The notes under the pieces are model-generated. The model searched no databases, had not been told where the DNA came from, and saw only the letters and a list, made by a program, of their open reading frames with translations. Shown piece after piece: positions 35,078 to 47,600 of a stretch of DNA of 64,000 bases. Made by a program: the position numbers and the translations under genes. Numbering within the stretch: the stretch's first letter is position 1; the number at the start of each line of letters is the position of its first letter. This DNA comes from Ailanthus altissimus. Its lineage: Eukaryota; Streptophyta; Magnoliopsida; Sapindales; Simaroubaceae. The DNA lies in contig OX327683.1 in the NCBI GenBank assembly GCA_946807835.1, positions 12,095,001-12,159,000 on the forward strand. The letters run 5' to 3'.

Positions 35078-36130
35078 AAGCCTGGTATGAGATGCTCAAA
35101 GGGGCATTATTGAAATGGAGTTTCCAAAATGAAAAATCGAACACCTCACTATTCATTATGAAATAAAGAAATAATGTGATCCTAGCTCTTGTACATGTTG
35201 ATGATATTTTAATCACTAGAAAGAATGAGGAGCTTGTTGAAATCATTATTAAGAAAATGAATGATAACTTTCTCTGTGAAGATACTAGGCTCTTTAAACT
35301 ATTTTCTTAGTGTAGAGGTCAAGAGACACAAACAGGAAATGTACTTGAGTCAAACTAAGTATAAACTTGATCCTTTGAAGAAAACAGGCATGAGTAGCTG
35401 CAAAGATAGTCTTACACCTATGAGCACCAATGATAAGTTTATTAAGGAAGGTGGTAAATATTTTAAAGACGACTCACTCTATAGAAGCATATGCAGTATG
35501 CTACATTGACTCGACCAGAGATAACTTTTTGTATGAATAAACTCAAGTCAGTTCTTGGAACATCCCTAACAAACACAGCGGCAACGCTACATGAGAATAT
35601 TAAAATATTTGCAAGGAACTTTCAATGATGGTCTATTCTTCTCAACTAGAGGAAAGTTTGAACTGACATAATGCACAAATGCTGATTGGGCAACAAATTT
35701 TGGTGATAAAAAATCATTTAGAGGTTATAACATCTTCTTATGTGAGAACTTAGTGTTATGGAGCACTAGAGAGCAAAAGGTATTTGTTAGATCAAGCACA
35801 ACATCAAAGTGGTTGAGCTAAAGTCAAATGGCTTCGATAATTGCTTTAAAAAATTAGAATTAAGTTGCTCACTAAACTAAAAATATAATGTGACAACACA
35901 AGTGCGAGATCACCTTACTGCAAATATAATAATTTATGACAGAACTAAGCATAATGAAATAATTATGCATTTTTCTTAGAGATAAGATTTCCAATAAAGA
36001 ACTTAAAATGAAATACATACCCTTAAAAGAATAGGTAGCTAATATAATGAGCAAACTCTTGTCAATTAAAATATTGAAGTACTTCAAAAGCAAGCTCAAG
36101 GTCATACCAGCACTTGAGCTTGAGGAGAGG
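35078..36130 (+). pseudogene. Copia A reverse transcriptase and RNase H (right half)
   Basis: It starts at AlaTrpTyrGluMetLeuLysGly, the motif that should follow the fragment at 1758. The catalytic region appears as HVDDILIT around 35195-35220, and the frame 35261-35509 gives LGSLNYFLSVEVKRHK and LSQTKYKLDPLKKTGM. RNase H follows with NADWATNFGDKKS near 35680 and LVLWSTREQK near 35750. A GAGGAGAGG polypurine tract precedes the LTR. Multiple stops. It belongs to a copia lineage different from B, C and D. Confidence 0.8.
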
Positions 36131-36480
36131 TGTTAACTGTATTAGGCATCATTGGAATTATGAAGAACCAAAAGGGATTGACTTATGATCATAGCAATTA
36201 ACACGGATAAAGAAAACAAGTAACTGGCCACAGTGAAGCAGAAAAAGACAAGAAGCTAACTGTCATCGCTAGAAAAGAATAGCATACTCTACATTCCATT
36301 ATAGACCTTACATGATTTTTATGGGTTAAACCAGCCTATTGCTATTTAATTATATTGTAAATATTACATGTACAATTTTCAGAATATATATAACTCTTAG
36401 TATATAAGCATACTTTGAGGTTGTAGCTTTCTTTTGAGCTCAATGAAACAGTGATTTCACAAGAGTGGCTACTGTTATTT
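36131..36480 (+). repeat. 3' LTR of copia A (right end approximate)
   Basis: Begins TGTTAACTGTATTAGGC after a polypurine tract. Toward the end, ATATAAGCATACTTTGAGG and a CAATGAAACAGTGATTTC block resemble the transcribed end of short copia LTRs. There is no second copy to fix the right boundary. Confidence 0.55.
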
Positions 36481-36789
36481 TTATATTGATATTTCAAATC
36501 CCTAAATTCAACTATGAGGCTTAAAATTTAAGTCCTATCATCACAAGAAAAAGAATTTCAATTCTATTAACTAGAGAGAAAAAAATTCGAAACCAAAAAA
36601 ATCAAACCTCCCTGTGAACCTAAAATGGTAGTTTTGGATAGATGATATCTATAAACATAAACACAGAGGATCTTGATGAAAATATTCTATCTCAAAATTG
36701 GGATGATAACATCCGAATACCTTTTATGTATTTGATATATATATATATATATTTTTAGAAAGTATTTGATATATTTATTTATTTGTATC

Positions 36790-37830
36790 TAATAGGTCTC
36801 AAATTTTTATTAAAAAAGACATTTAAATTCTTAAGATTTTTTTTTTAAAAAAAATTATTTACTCGTGTAATTTTAAAAGTAGCAAAAAGACCTACCAAGT
36901 GATGAATTAAATGATCAAAAGGTCACAAATATAAAAATTACTTCTATACTCCTACTTAAACAAACTTAATATATGTGTCACCATATTATTAATTTTTTTT
37001 AAATAAAATTATAATTTTAAAAATTTTAAAAAAAATATAAAAAAGCAATAGTAGTCAAACCTTACATTATAGAACTTAAAATTTCGATATCCACGTAAAA
37101 GTGTAGTTGTTTTCAACAATGGAGCATTGAAAAAATGCTAACAATTAAAAAAAAATAAAGTGATGGCCACCATACATGTCTTTACTGCCATTTAGGTGCA
37201 TCGCCACTCTGCTGGCTAGATCATTAGCCAACTACTTTAATGGAGGTGGTAGAGATATGGTGGCCGTCACTTTAATTTTTTAATTTTTGTTTTAACACAT
37301 TTTTAATGCTTTGTTGATGAAAACAACCATACAATCGTATAGATCTAAAAATTTTAACTTTAATAATTCAAGTTTAAGTCAAATTTTCACCAATTATCGA
37401 GATCGGTTGCTGTCTAGCAATGGCAGTGGTCACTATTGGCCGATGACCGTTGCTTCTTTTTTTAAAATTTATTTTTCTTTTTTTTTAAAATTTTATTATT
37501 TAATTCATTTTAGAATTCTTTTATTAAGAAAATCTAATAATAAGGTGACACATGTTATTTATTTTATGTGTTTAAATTAAAATTGGACACATCACTCTAA
37601 ATTTGTGATATGTGTTCTTTTAAAGATAATATACGAATTCACTCTTTTAACCATTTAAATAAACGAAATCTATCACTTGACAATATTCTTTTTGTCTCTT
37701 TTAAAACTACATTAATGGATAAGTTCTTTTCCATTTTCGAAAGTAATGGATAAAGTCCCTTTTAAAAATTTGAGGGGTTTAGATGTCATTTTTTTAATTC
37801 TTATTAAAATAACTTTATGACCTTAATTCT
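36790..37830. mobile_element. Foldback-like element with long inverted arms
   Basis: The left arm (about 36795-37175) and right arm (about 37250-37830) are inverted copies. The inner parts are GTTGTTTTCAAC...GGCCACCAT on the left and its inverse ATGGTGGCC...GATGAAAACAAC on the right. Outer blocks such as ATATGTGTCACC and a CAAGTGATGAATT-like stretch also pair. The spacer is about 75 bp. The right arm has an extra GC-richer 80 bp (about 37395-37460). There is no transposase. It fits a foldback or non-autonomous Mutator-like element with long terminal inverted repeats; no target duplication was established. Confidence 0.65.
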
Positions 37831-38029
37831 TAGTAGGGAAAAGCACATCTGGATTTCTAAAATTTTAGAAAAGAGACATATAGATATGAGTATTTTTAAA
37901 ATTTTTATTTGTACTCCTTTCAGGTAATAGTTTATGTTATTTTTAACTGAAGAATGGATAAAAATAAAAATTCAAACTAAACTCAGATCTAAAATAGAAA
38001 AAAAAATTATTGATAGGAATTGAACTATG
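37831..38029. other. AT-rich non-coding
   Basis: Nothing recognisable. Confidence 0.4.
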
Positions 38030-38325
38030 GTCGTCCGCATTATAAATAAGAGTACTCACTGTTATACCACAATATATTTTGTTGAAAAACTACCAAAATA
38101 GAAAATACAAAAATGTGAAATGACAAAACTTTAGTTACCTTCGTGCCATCGTCTATTGCTATTGCCAACTATTGTTTACCATGGTCATCCATATGATAAA
38201 TAAAAGTACTCACTGCCATACCACAATATATTTTGTTGAAAAACTGCCAAAATACAAAAATGTGAAATGATAAAACTTTAGTTACCTTCGTGCCATTGCT
38301 ACTGCCAACCATTGTTTGCTATGGT
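38030..38325. repeat. Local tandem duplication
   Basis: A block containing GTACTCACTG, then CCACAATATATTTTGTTG, then a TTTAGTTACCTTCGTGCCA end occurs twice in direct orientation (about 38050-38155 and 38205-38300). The unit is about 155 bp. It is non-coding. Confidence 0.7.
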
Positions 38326-38329
38326 TTTA

Positions 38330-38532
38330 CTCATTTTTTCATTAAAATCGACAAAAATTATTATTTAATAAAGGTGTAAATAAAATTTTCAAAATACTAG
38401 ATTCTATATATTCTTTTCTAAAACATTAGTAATTCAAATGCCCTTTTTCCTTCTTAATAAGAAAGAAGCTAGTGATTTAATTGATACAATAACACAAATC
38501 ATAACATTAATTGAGAAAATATTGGAAATTAG
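38330..38532. repeat. Duplicated upstream flank of the U11/U12-31K copies (copy 1)
   Basis: This matches 41290-41515. Shared blocks include CTTCTTAATAAGAAAG, TTAGTGATTT, and ATAACATTAATTGAGAAAATAT. The duplication continues past the hAT element at 40770-40860. It is part of a segment repeated once in this window. Confidence 0.7.
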
Positions 38533-39266
38533 TAGGGGTGGGCACGGTTTGCTTTGGTCTAACTTTTTAAAAAATTGAACCGAACCGAACAAATTTTTTT
38601 TTTTTTAAAATATGAACTGGACTAGGAAAAAATTTATACTAGAACCAAACCGATTCAGTACAATTCGGTTTGATTCAATCTTCAACATTGGGCTGGGCTT
38701 TTAAAATTGAGTTTTTAGTTAAGCTCATTTTATTATGTACATGTATGTACTTAAAGAAAATTTTTGTAGTGGGCTGAAGCCCAATTATTAAATCAAACTT
38801 AATTTGTATCAAATAATAAAATTTTTTAAAAAAAATCCAAAATTTCATATTTACTCTAAAGCAGTTGCCAAATTAATTACAAATCATAAATAGTATTTTT
38901 TAAAGCTATAAAGATTATAAAAAACGTACAACTTAAAATATAAAAATATTAAAAATAAATAAATACAAGTCTTCATTAGTTGAATTTATCACACTTCATC
39001 TTCTAAAACTACAATAAAACTTATACAATAAAAGAAAAAGAATATTTTTTTAACAATTTAAATTATCTGTTACATTTATATTATAACATATGAAATTCAT
39101 TGGTAACGTAGAATTCATTTGAAATTCAAATAATAATTCTATAATTATTCTAAATATTTAATTCAACAAATAACCACTAACAACAATTGTCATTATCCTT
39201 ATTATCAGTGAAGACAAATTAAAAGTTGAAATGCCCAAAAAAGTTAAAAATATTATTTTTGTATAT

Positions 39267-39283
39267 CCCACATCATCATCATC

Positions 39284-39314
<31 letters not shown>

Positions 39315-39333
39315 TTATTATTATTATTATTTT
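39267..39333. repeat. Trinucleotide microsatellite (CAT, CTT, ATT)
   Basis: A run of CAT units passes into about ten CTT units and then six ATT units. Confidence 0.95.
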
Positions 39334-39579
39334 GACATGTGGTTATGGACAATGACTTCATATTCTTTTTCTTCTTTCTTTATATGCCATAAAAGTTAAA
39401 ACAAATGATAGTTTCTAAAGAAAGTAATTATAACATCGTCAATAATTCTAAAATAGCATGGGTTTATATAATTTTAAACTAGCTCATAAACTTTTAACAA
39501 GCAAGGATTTTGGATACAGCTTGATTAATGTGCCAATTGCAAAATGGGAGAGAAAATTTCACAGCATAAGAACCAGACA

Positions 39580-39897
39580 TTTCTCATTGAGTTGGTAATA
39601 AATGAATCAATTAAGAAACTATACATAAAAGAAAATGTTGACAAAAACACAAAAAGATATAAAATAAAATAAATAAAACCTCATAAACTTGATATGGAAC
39701 TCAGAAGCTAGAAAGAACTGGGTCAAGCTCATATTGAGTTGGTGATAAATGAATCAATTAAGAAACTATACATAAAAGAAAATGTTGATAAAAACACAAA
39801 AAAAATATAAAATAAAATAAATAAAACCGAAAATAAAACTTCAGAAACTTGATATGGAACTCAGAAGCTAGAAAGAACTGGGTCAAGCTCATATTGA
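39580..39897. repeat. Tandem duplication, unit about 155 bp
   Basis: Two copies of a unit containing TGAATCAATTAAGAAACTAT and CTTGATATGGAACTCAGAAG lie inside the second hAT element. The second copy differs by a short insertion. No function is visible. Confidence 0.85.
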
Positions 39898-40924
39898 TTT
39901 GTACTTTAAATTAATTTACAGTAACTATCTATATAAATTTATAATATCTTATCTTATTATTTGCTTAAGCAATTTTCAGCCAAAAAGCCTCTAATTAGAA
40001 GTCAGAGCTCCATTAAAAATTCAAATCATTTTCCATTAAAAATCTTTAACATGTTTTTGGCATATTATAACCCATAGCACAAGTGAACATACAAAAGTGA
40101 AAATAACTTACTCTAAATCTTGTTTTATAACCTCCATATAAAATAGAAGAGATAAATTAGTTTAACGATCATGTACTTTAATTTTATAAAGTTTGAAATA
40201 TATTATATTATAATAAAATTATTATAAAAAAAAAAAAGAAGATTAGAAGATGGAGAACTTATCGGTGATTGGTGATAATCAGTAGACTTTTAATTTTCTC
40301 ATTTGATGCTCAGAGTTTCAACTTTTTATGTTTGTGTTGTGTGAAATGTAAATGGGAGATGAAAGGAGAGGCGGAGAGTGAGAGATGAGATTTGAGATTG
40401 TTGTACTTGAATGAAAGTAAAAAGAAAAAGCAAGATTTAAAAAATATGCTTTTAGGATTACAAATAAATATTTTATATACCAATATTTTCTTACAATTAA
40501 TTTTACAATAAATTTGTTTTGAATTTAATATAATTACGTCACATGTTAATTTATAAAATAAATATTAAAAAAATTAATTTAACTTTCAAATCGATTTGAT
40601 TTTCATAACATAAAATTAAACCGAATCAAATTAAAAAATTTTAGAGTTTAATGTCAAAATAACTGTATAAATATTTTTTGAATATTAAAATTAAATCGAA
40701 CTGAACAACTTAATTCAATTGAATTCGATTCGATTCTTTTAAAAATTAATTTTTTTTTGCCCAACCCTAAAAATTAAGAACCTAAATGTTGTTACCACAT
40801 TTTCAAACTTTCAATTAGGTTGCACAGTAATTTAGCAACAGAAAAAAAAAAATCAACGGTATATTCAAAATAACGACAAAGACAGTGTTCATGAGAAGGA
40901 AGGTTTTTTTATTATTTAATTTTG

Positions 40925-41120
40925 AAAATAGAAAAGGGTCAAAGAAGAATAAAAACAACAATGATAACGACTTGAAGACGAGACTTTCTGCTACCACTTC
41001 TCTATTGCCACCGTTGTTGCAAATTTGCCATCATCATTATCATTCATCGATGTCACTTTCGGTGGACCCCATAAGAAACCCAAGGGCTCGGTTGACTCAG
41101 CCTTGTCCAAATTCACGTTT
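40925..41120 (+). pseudogene. Decayed 5' fragment of a U11/U12-31K gene (copy 1)
   Basis: Homologous over about 190 bp to the broken gene at 50614/55995. It has the lysine/asparagine-rich start, then GAAGACGAGACTTTCT, the CCACTTCTCTATTGCCACC stretch, an Asp-rich/serine run and AGAAACCCAAGGGCT just before the RRM. The start ATG has become AGG and the first codons contain a shift and a stop. It ends before the RRM. Its value is comparative: it has no hAT insertion at the equivalent of codon 20 and 11 bp more than the other copies just before the LysProLysGly motif. A 115-residue forward frame over it (40885-41232) is in the wrong phase. Confidence 0.8.
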
Positions 41121-41289
41121 AGTTAAATTTAGATTTTTTATAGTTAAAAATGGGAATATAATTATCCTTTTTTTTGATTTTATTTGTTTTGCGGTTAAAG
41201 TAGATAGAAATTATTATTTAATAAAAATATAAATAAAATTTTTAAGAATATATTTTTAGTACATAATTATACTTTCACTTATTTTATTT
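41121..41289. other. AT-rich linker after the gene fragment
   Basis: Nothing coding. A stretch of AAATTATTATTTAATAAA type also occurs at 38350 and 41310, so it belongs to the local duplication. Confidence 0.4.
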
Positions 41290-41599
41290 ATTTTATTATT
41301 AAAATAAATAAAAATTATTATTTAAAAAATATGTAAATAAATGTTTTAAAGATAATGAAGTTATATATAATGTTTTAAAATTTTAAAGATCCAAGTTTTT
41401 TTCCCATCTTAATAAGAAAGGATTTAGTGATTTATTTGATATAATAACATAAATCATAACAAGTTCAAAAAAAAAAAACATAAATCATAACATTAATTGA
41501 GAAAATATAAGAAATCAGGAACCTAACTAAATGTTGTTACCACATATTCAATTGAGGTTGCTGCGGTTGGACAATAGTTTTTAGTAATTTAGCAAAAGA
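41290..41599. repeat. Duplicated upstream flank (copy 2)
   Basis: This matches 38330-38532 plus 40770-40860. It reads uninterrupted through the site occupied in copy 1 by the hAT element. It runs to an A-tract at 41601-41608 where the large inverted-repeat element starts. Confidence 0.75.
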
Positions 41600-41949
41600 A
41601 AAAAAAAAGAAATTTTCTTAGTTAATCAATTATTTAAGATAAAATTTTTATTTGACCGAAGTCAAATTTTTTAAGTTTTATTAACCACATTTATGTTATG
41701 TTGACCATTTTACTCTTATTTTAATTTTAATTTTTTTTTAATTTTTTTTTCTATTTTTTATAAATTATTTAATTAATTAAAATTTTATTTTTTATGAATT
41801 AATTAAAAATAAATTAAAAAGTAAAATTTTAAAAACAACTTAAAAACAAAAAAAATTAAAAAAAAAAAGTAAAACCTTGGACGCATGTGTGAGGCGCGCG
41901 CCCTAGGCATGCACCCAATGCAGCAAAACTAAGATTAGGTGCATGCCTG

Positions 41950-43120
41950 TGCCTATGTGCCCCAAGCTTTAGTTTTTTTAATAAATTTTAAAAAAAGTAA
42001 AACTTTATTTAAAAATAAAATAATTAGTAAAAAATAAATTGAAAATAAAATTTTAACTTTTACGTTAAATTAATGAAAAAATTATATTTTAATTATATAA
42101 TAATAATTATTTAATTAAAGAACTTTTTATTTTTTTTATAAATTAATTAAAATAATCAATTTAAAAATAATTAAAAATGAAATTTTAAAAAAAAGTTAAA
42201 AGTTTTTTTAAAAAAAGTAAAGCCTTGGGCGCATGCGGCAGGCGCGCGCCCCAGTCATGCGCCCAACACAGCGAAGTTGCTTGGGGAAGGGGGCACATGC
42301 CCAGCATGCGCCCCTTGCTTGTTTTATTTTTTTATTTTTAAATTTATATTTAAATTAATTATTTTTTAATTAACGTATAAAAAAGGAATAAATAATTAAT
42401 TAATTAAAATATTATTTTTAAATTAAATTAATAAAAAACATTTTTAAATAAAATTTTATTTTTTAAATTTATTTTAAAAAATAAAGTCATGTGGGGCGTG
42501 TGCCCCAAGCATGTGCCTCAAGCAAATTTATTTGGGGTGCACCCACTCATGCACCCCAAGCAAATTTAATTTGGGGTGGGGTTGCTTTGGCGTACACCCA
42601 GGCTTTGTTTTTTTAGGCATACGTGAGATATATGATTTTATTTTATTTTATTTAAAACTTATTTTTAAATTAATGTATAAAAAAGTAAATAGAAATTAAT
42701 TAATTAATTAACTAAAATAATTATTTTATTTTATTAAAATAACAAAAACATAGACTTGGGGTGTACCCACACCAAACTCACCCCCCAACCAAGCAACTTC
42801 GCTGCATTGGGCGCATGCTAGGGGCCTGTGCTTCACACGTGCGCTCAAGGCTTTACTTTTTTTTTAAAAATTCTTTTAAACTTGTTTTTAAAATTTTATT
42901 TTAATTTATTTTTAAATTAATTATTTTAATTAATCCAAAAAAATAAAAAGTTATTTAATTAAAAAAATTATATTATTTAGTTAAAATATAATTTTTTTCA
43001 TTAATTTAATGAAAAAATTAAAATTTTATTTTTAATTTATTTTTTATTGATTATTTTATTTTATTTTCAAATAAAATTTTATTTTTTTTACATTTATTAA
43101 AAAAAACTAAAGCTTAGGGT
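41950..43120. repeat. Foldback repeat with GCGCATGC-rich heads
   Basis: The arms at about 41950-42300 and 42770-43120 are inverted copies of each other, from AAGCTTTAGTTTTTTT at the outside to a GCGCATG...CAGCGAAGTTGCTTGG block inside. The spacer (42300-42770) holds further shorter GCATGCGCCCC and TGTGCCCCAAGC repeats. The outer ~330-bp terminal repeat of the enclosing element has the same kind of GC head, so one inverted-repeat family appears to have been reiterated. Confidence 0.7.
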
Positions 43121-43129
43121 GCATGATGT

Positions 43130-43402
43130 TAGAGTGTGTGGGACCCACTAACACCTTGATCTACCAGCTGGATGACACCTCAGAGCTACTAGTGTACGAA
43201 CACACAATTCTCAAGTTACCTACACCCATAAGGCTGAGCCTAATGGGTATAAGGATGAACCTCTAAATGCCTATAAGACCTCCATGAGATGGGGGCGGGG
43301 GTGCAGGTAACCTGAGAATTGTGTGTTGGGACGTCAGTGGCTCTAAGGTGTCATCCAGGCTGTGGACCAAGGTGTTGGTAAGTCCCACACACTCTAATAA
43401 AA
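43130..43402. repeat. Inverted repeat around a tRNA-like core
   Basis: A ~95-bp arm (43130-43225: AGTGTGTGGGACC, AACACCTTG, GATGACACCT, ACACACAATTCTCA) pairs with 43308-43400. The ~80-bp core reads AGCCTAATGGGTATAAGG and ends in a G-rich stretch where the related copy at 49840 has GGTTCGATTCC, a match to the polymerase III B-box consensus. This suggests a tRNA-derived (SINE-like) component. Confidence 0.6.
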
Positions 43403-43599
43403 AGGTCAGCCTTTTTGTAAGACTGTGGTGGAGTCCACCAACACCTTGGTCCAACCAGTGGCTGACACCTTAACGCCTACTGGCGCACCACACAAATACG
43501 CAGGTTACTTACACCTCCAACAAATGTCGAACTTGAGATCTCATCCCTTATAGGCCTTTAAGGTTTAATAGTTATACCTATCAGACTGGTCGTTACCTA
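43403..43599. repeat. Second repeat of the same family, inverse of 50005-50175
   Basis: CCAACACCTTGGTCCAACCAGTGGCTGACACC and the following blocks match the reverse complement of about 50010-50175, including a decayed GTCGAACTTG where that copy has GGTTCGACATT. This pairs the left and right interior parts of the large element. Confidence 0.55.
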
Positions 43600-44635
43600 G
43601 ATCAAACATCACTATGTTGAAATTTAAACAAAATGATTTTTTGATAAAACAAAATAAGTGCTCCATCAATTTAATTGTTGGTCTCACACCTAGTATTAAT
43701 TTATTAAGCACTAGAATAATGTCTATCTAAATAAATCATTACCTAATATAATCATATTAGATAAATAAATGGTTAACATCTAGGCTCCTCATTATATTAA
43801 AATACAATGGCCATGATTAATATATATTATCATATTATCTAATAATATAATAATAATATCTACTTTAATTATTCAAAACGATTTTGAATAATTACTTTTT
43901 ACCTTACTATTTTTTACTATCAATGTTAAATGGTAAAACTAAAGTAAAATAAAATTATGGAACAAATTTTGCCACTTGTCAACATCTTATTAATTAACAA
44001 CTCTTGTTAATTAATTCAATAATGTACTTAATAATTAATTTTGACAAATGCACATCCCGAGGGATCCCGAAATAATTATTCTATTTTGGTAGAATTTATT
44101 GGATCGAATTATTCAATCCAATCCGCTACTCTAGTGCGCAACGAGTACACTTCATATTGTAAGACACTCTAGGTCCATACTTGATTTGTCATATAGAGCT
44201 CCTCCATACGTCCGTGAACGATGCCCCACATACACAATACAGATATTACAAATTAGCGCATTAGACCATGCAAGTTGAGGTTATTGCATATTTGTACAAT
44301 CCCTCCATCATTTATATCCTGGAAGAGCAAAGATATAGATCATCATCGTCAAATCACTATTTGCTCAACCATCAATTTGTCTCTAAATTTATATTTCCTT
44401 AAATAATATCCACAAATACTTTTGTAATATTGTTTATCCCTTCAATGCTTATGGCCACAAGACTTTTTGAAATACAATTTTGGACCATTAGGATATACAA
44501 CTCACTCATATAAGCTGATGGATCCCATATCTACGCACACTGGACTCCATGAGCATCGGACCATACCTAGCGACACACAGAAGTCAGACTATGAAAGGTC
44601 TTTGACATGTATAGAACCATTGAAAATTGAGTGTG
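43600..44635 (-). repeat. Copia B/C-family LTR fragment (reverse), partial
   Basis: It closely matches 45290-45849 followed by 48705-49180, in the same orientation. Landmarks include CACATCCCGAGGGATCCCG, TAGTGCGCAACGAGTACAC, and GATTTGTCATATAGAGCTCC. It breaks off at both ends, so it is a partial LTR lying beside the more complete one. Confidence 0.75.
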
Positions 44636-47600
44636 TGACATACAAGTATATACATAATTTCAAAAATTACTACACGTAGCGAAAACATGTTAACATATGC
44701 ACTCAATTTAACAAATTTAACCACATATATCACATATATGTTCAAGAATAATTATTATATAACAACTTATACATGATGAACAATTGTATTACTTAAAATA
44801 AAATGTAAAAAACACTTACCTAATGAAGGTAAGTTTGCAAATTCTTCAAGTCTTCCAACAATTCAATTGAAGAGCTTACCTTGAAGTGAATTGTTGAACA
44901 ATTCTAGTCTATAACGGTTTGGTGGGATTATGGAGCAAAAATGGTAGCTTAGTTTTACAATTTTAAGCACATGTATTCAAACTCTTTGAACATAAATTAT
45001 TTGATTCTTAAATGAAGATGGTAAACATTTACATACAACTCTTGTTTAAATGATGGAAATGGTTTCCATAGATTAATTAATTTTAGCACAACTCTTGTGT
45101 TAAAATTATATACTCTTTCTCCATTTTCTTTTTTGATCCATTTATGAGAGAAGAAGATGGAGAGAATTTCTTTTTTTGTTTTCAACACTTGAAAAACACA
45201 AAACTAAAAAATGACTCTCACTTACCTTGAAATTGCTTAACCGTATCTCCTCCTCCAAAATGAATGAATGAATCAAATGTTAGCTTAATTTTTATTTTTG
45301 TTATTCAACACTTTTTGATAAAACAAAAACAAGTGCTCTACCAATTTAATTGTTGGTCTCCCACTTAAGGTTAATTTATTAAGCACTAGAATAATGACTA
45401 CTTAAACAAATCATTACCTAATAAATATAATTATTTTGATCATATTAGATAAATAAATGGCCAACATCTAGGCCCCTCATTATATTAAAATATAATAGCC
45501 ATGATTAATATATTATCATATTATCTAATAATATAATAATAATATCTAATTTAAGTATTCAAAATAATTTTGAATAATTACTTTTTACCTTACTAATTTT
45601 TACTACCAAGGTTAAATAGTAAAACTAAGGTAAAAGTAAATTATGGATCAAATTGTGCCATTTATCAATCATTCTATTAATTAATAACTCTCGTTAATTA
45701 ATTCAATGATGTATTTAACAATTAAGTCTTAACAAATGCATATCCCGAGGGATCCCGAAATAATTATTCTATTTTTGCTGGAATTTGTTGGATCGAATTA
45801 TTCAATCTAGTCCGCTACCCTAGTGCTCAACGAGTACATTTCATATTATGAGACTGTAGTAACCAATATTCACAACCGGTAAGAATATGTATTTATATAT
45901 ATATATATATACATATTTTATTTGTATATGGGTGATACTTGATTTATGTATTGTTATTAGTAGTGTTTGTATAGGTTAAGGACATACGTTTAGTATTGGG
46001 TTTATTTGCAAGACTTTAGATTTATTTTAGGGACCAAATTATAATACTTTAAAAGTTTTGGGGGCAAATTTGTAAATACTAAAAATTAGCCTCTTAGTAT
46101 AAAAATACACTTTTGAAACCTAATTCATTCATTTTGGTCGAGCTATATTTTTTAGAGTGAGAAAAGAGAGAAAGAAAGGGGAGAGAAAGAGAAGAAGAAG
46201 AAAAAAAGGAAGAAAGTTAGAATTTAAAATTTAAGAGGTATATTATAATCATTTCTTAGTTTCTTGGTGTTAAATTAGTTAATTCATTTAAATTTTAATT
46301 TCTGAAAATATGTATAATTGAAGATTTGATGTGTATTTCGTAAGATATTGTGAGAATTGATGATGATCTATGTAGATAGCTTGATAAATCATGATGAATT
46401 GCAAAATTTCTACTTAATAGTCTCTTGATCTAGGAATTTTATAAATTGTTGTGATTCGATTCTGATTTTAAAATTTGAGTATATGAAATTAGACATGTTT
46501 AGGATCATCTGAGACTTTGAATTGATTGAAAATTCTAGAAATTGAATTTGTAGTAAATTTACCAAAAGGACCCTGAAATTCTAAAAATTTCCTGTGTTAA
46601 CAGTATGATAAAGTGACAAACAATTTTTAATCTACTGAATAATCTTAAAAAATTATGAATTTATGAAATATGATAAGTTTATATGTCTAATATGATATAT
46701 TCATAATTGAGAATTTATATCAATATGGTTAAATTGTTATAATTTTCTAAAGAATGTCAGCTCATTGTAGTATTTGATTTACAGATTTTTAAAGCTATAG
46801 AATAAAATAGTTTTAAAATACTTTCGGCAGTGATTTTGAAGTGAAATATTTATCATGGATTACGATATGTCAAGAGTAATTCTATGGTAGTTTTATAATT
46901 TTTGAGTTAGTATATGATTTTATAAAATTGGGAGATTGAATATTGTTCAATAAATATCTTGATCCTATCAGGTTAGTAGTTTAGATTCGATGGTGTTTAT
47001 GGAATGAATTGTATAAGAATTATGATGTAATATTCATATATAAGAATGATATATGAGTCCAAAATGATATATTCTAATTTTGGAGTAATTGGACATCATT
47101 TGATGTATAAGAAAATTTTGTTAAGTGTAAGTGGTCTGAATGACAGATGTTGAGAAACCAAGTAATTAGACCAATTCGATGTGATAAGTGTAATATATGT
47201 AATTTTGTAAGTTATTTAAAGTATTTTGTATGAATGTTGAGGCTCATGAAAGGAGTAATCTCCATTGATAGGTTAAGGAGATTTAAGCCTTATAGCTAAA
47301 AGTGCTAAGAGGTAAGTATACTAGACATTTTGCTAAAATCGCAATAAACATAGTAATTGTTATATATGATTTTATAAATGTGGTTAGGAATATGTTTATG
47401 TTATGTTAAAGCATATTTTGATATGAAATGTGAAGACATGTGTTTATGAATGTGAGCATAGACATATATGACATATATGTGTTTTTGAAAGTGAGCTTTC
47501 AAAATAAAATGTGTTTAACAAAGAGAGCTTTTGAAGTGTAATATGTCCATGAGAAACATTTTGTGTTTTGAGGATGCTTGAACTCATTGTTAACTTAGTA

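Larger units (their letters stand above)
38533..40769. mobile_element. Non-autonomous hAT element, second family
   Basis: The left end is TAGGGGTGGGCACGG; the right end read inward is TAGGGTTGGGCAAAA. The 8-bp flanks GAAATTAG (38525-38532) and AAAATTAA (40770-40777) are consistent with the uninterrupted GAAATCAG seen in the duplicated segment at about 41514. Subterminal GAACCGAAC and TCGATTCG words are inverted at the two ends. There is no transposase. Internally it holds a trinucleotide microsatellite and a 155-bp direct duplication. Confidence 0.8.

Noticed and set aside
35083..35094. TGGTATGAGATG after an LTR end as a primer-binding site
   Set aside because: It encodes TrpTyrGluMet of the copia A reverse transcriptase and the downstream frame is reverse transcriptase, not a leader.
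41870..42330. GC-rich heads as CpG-island promoter
   Set aside because: They are parts of inverted repeats in a transposon with no gene following within 8 kb.
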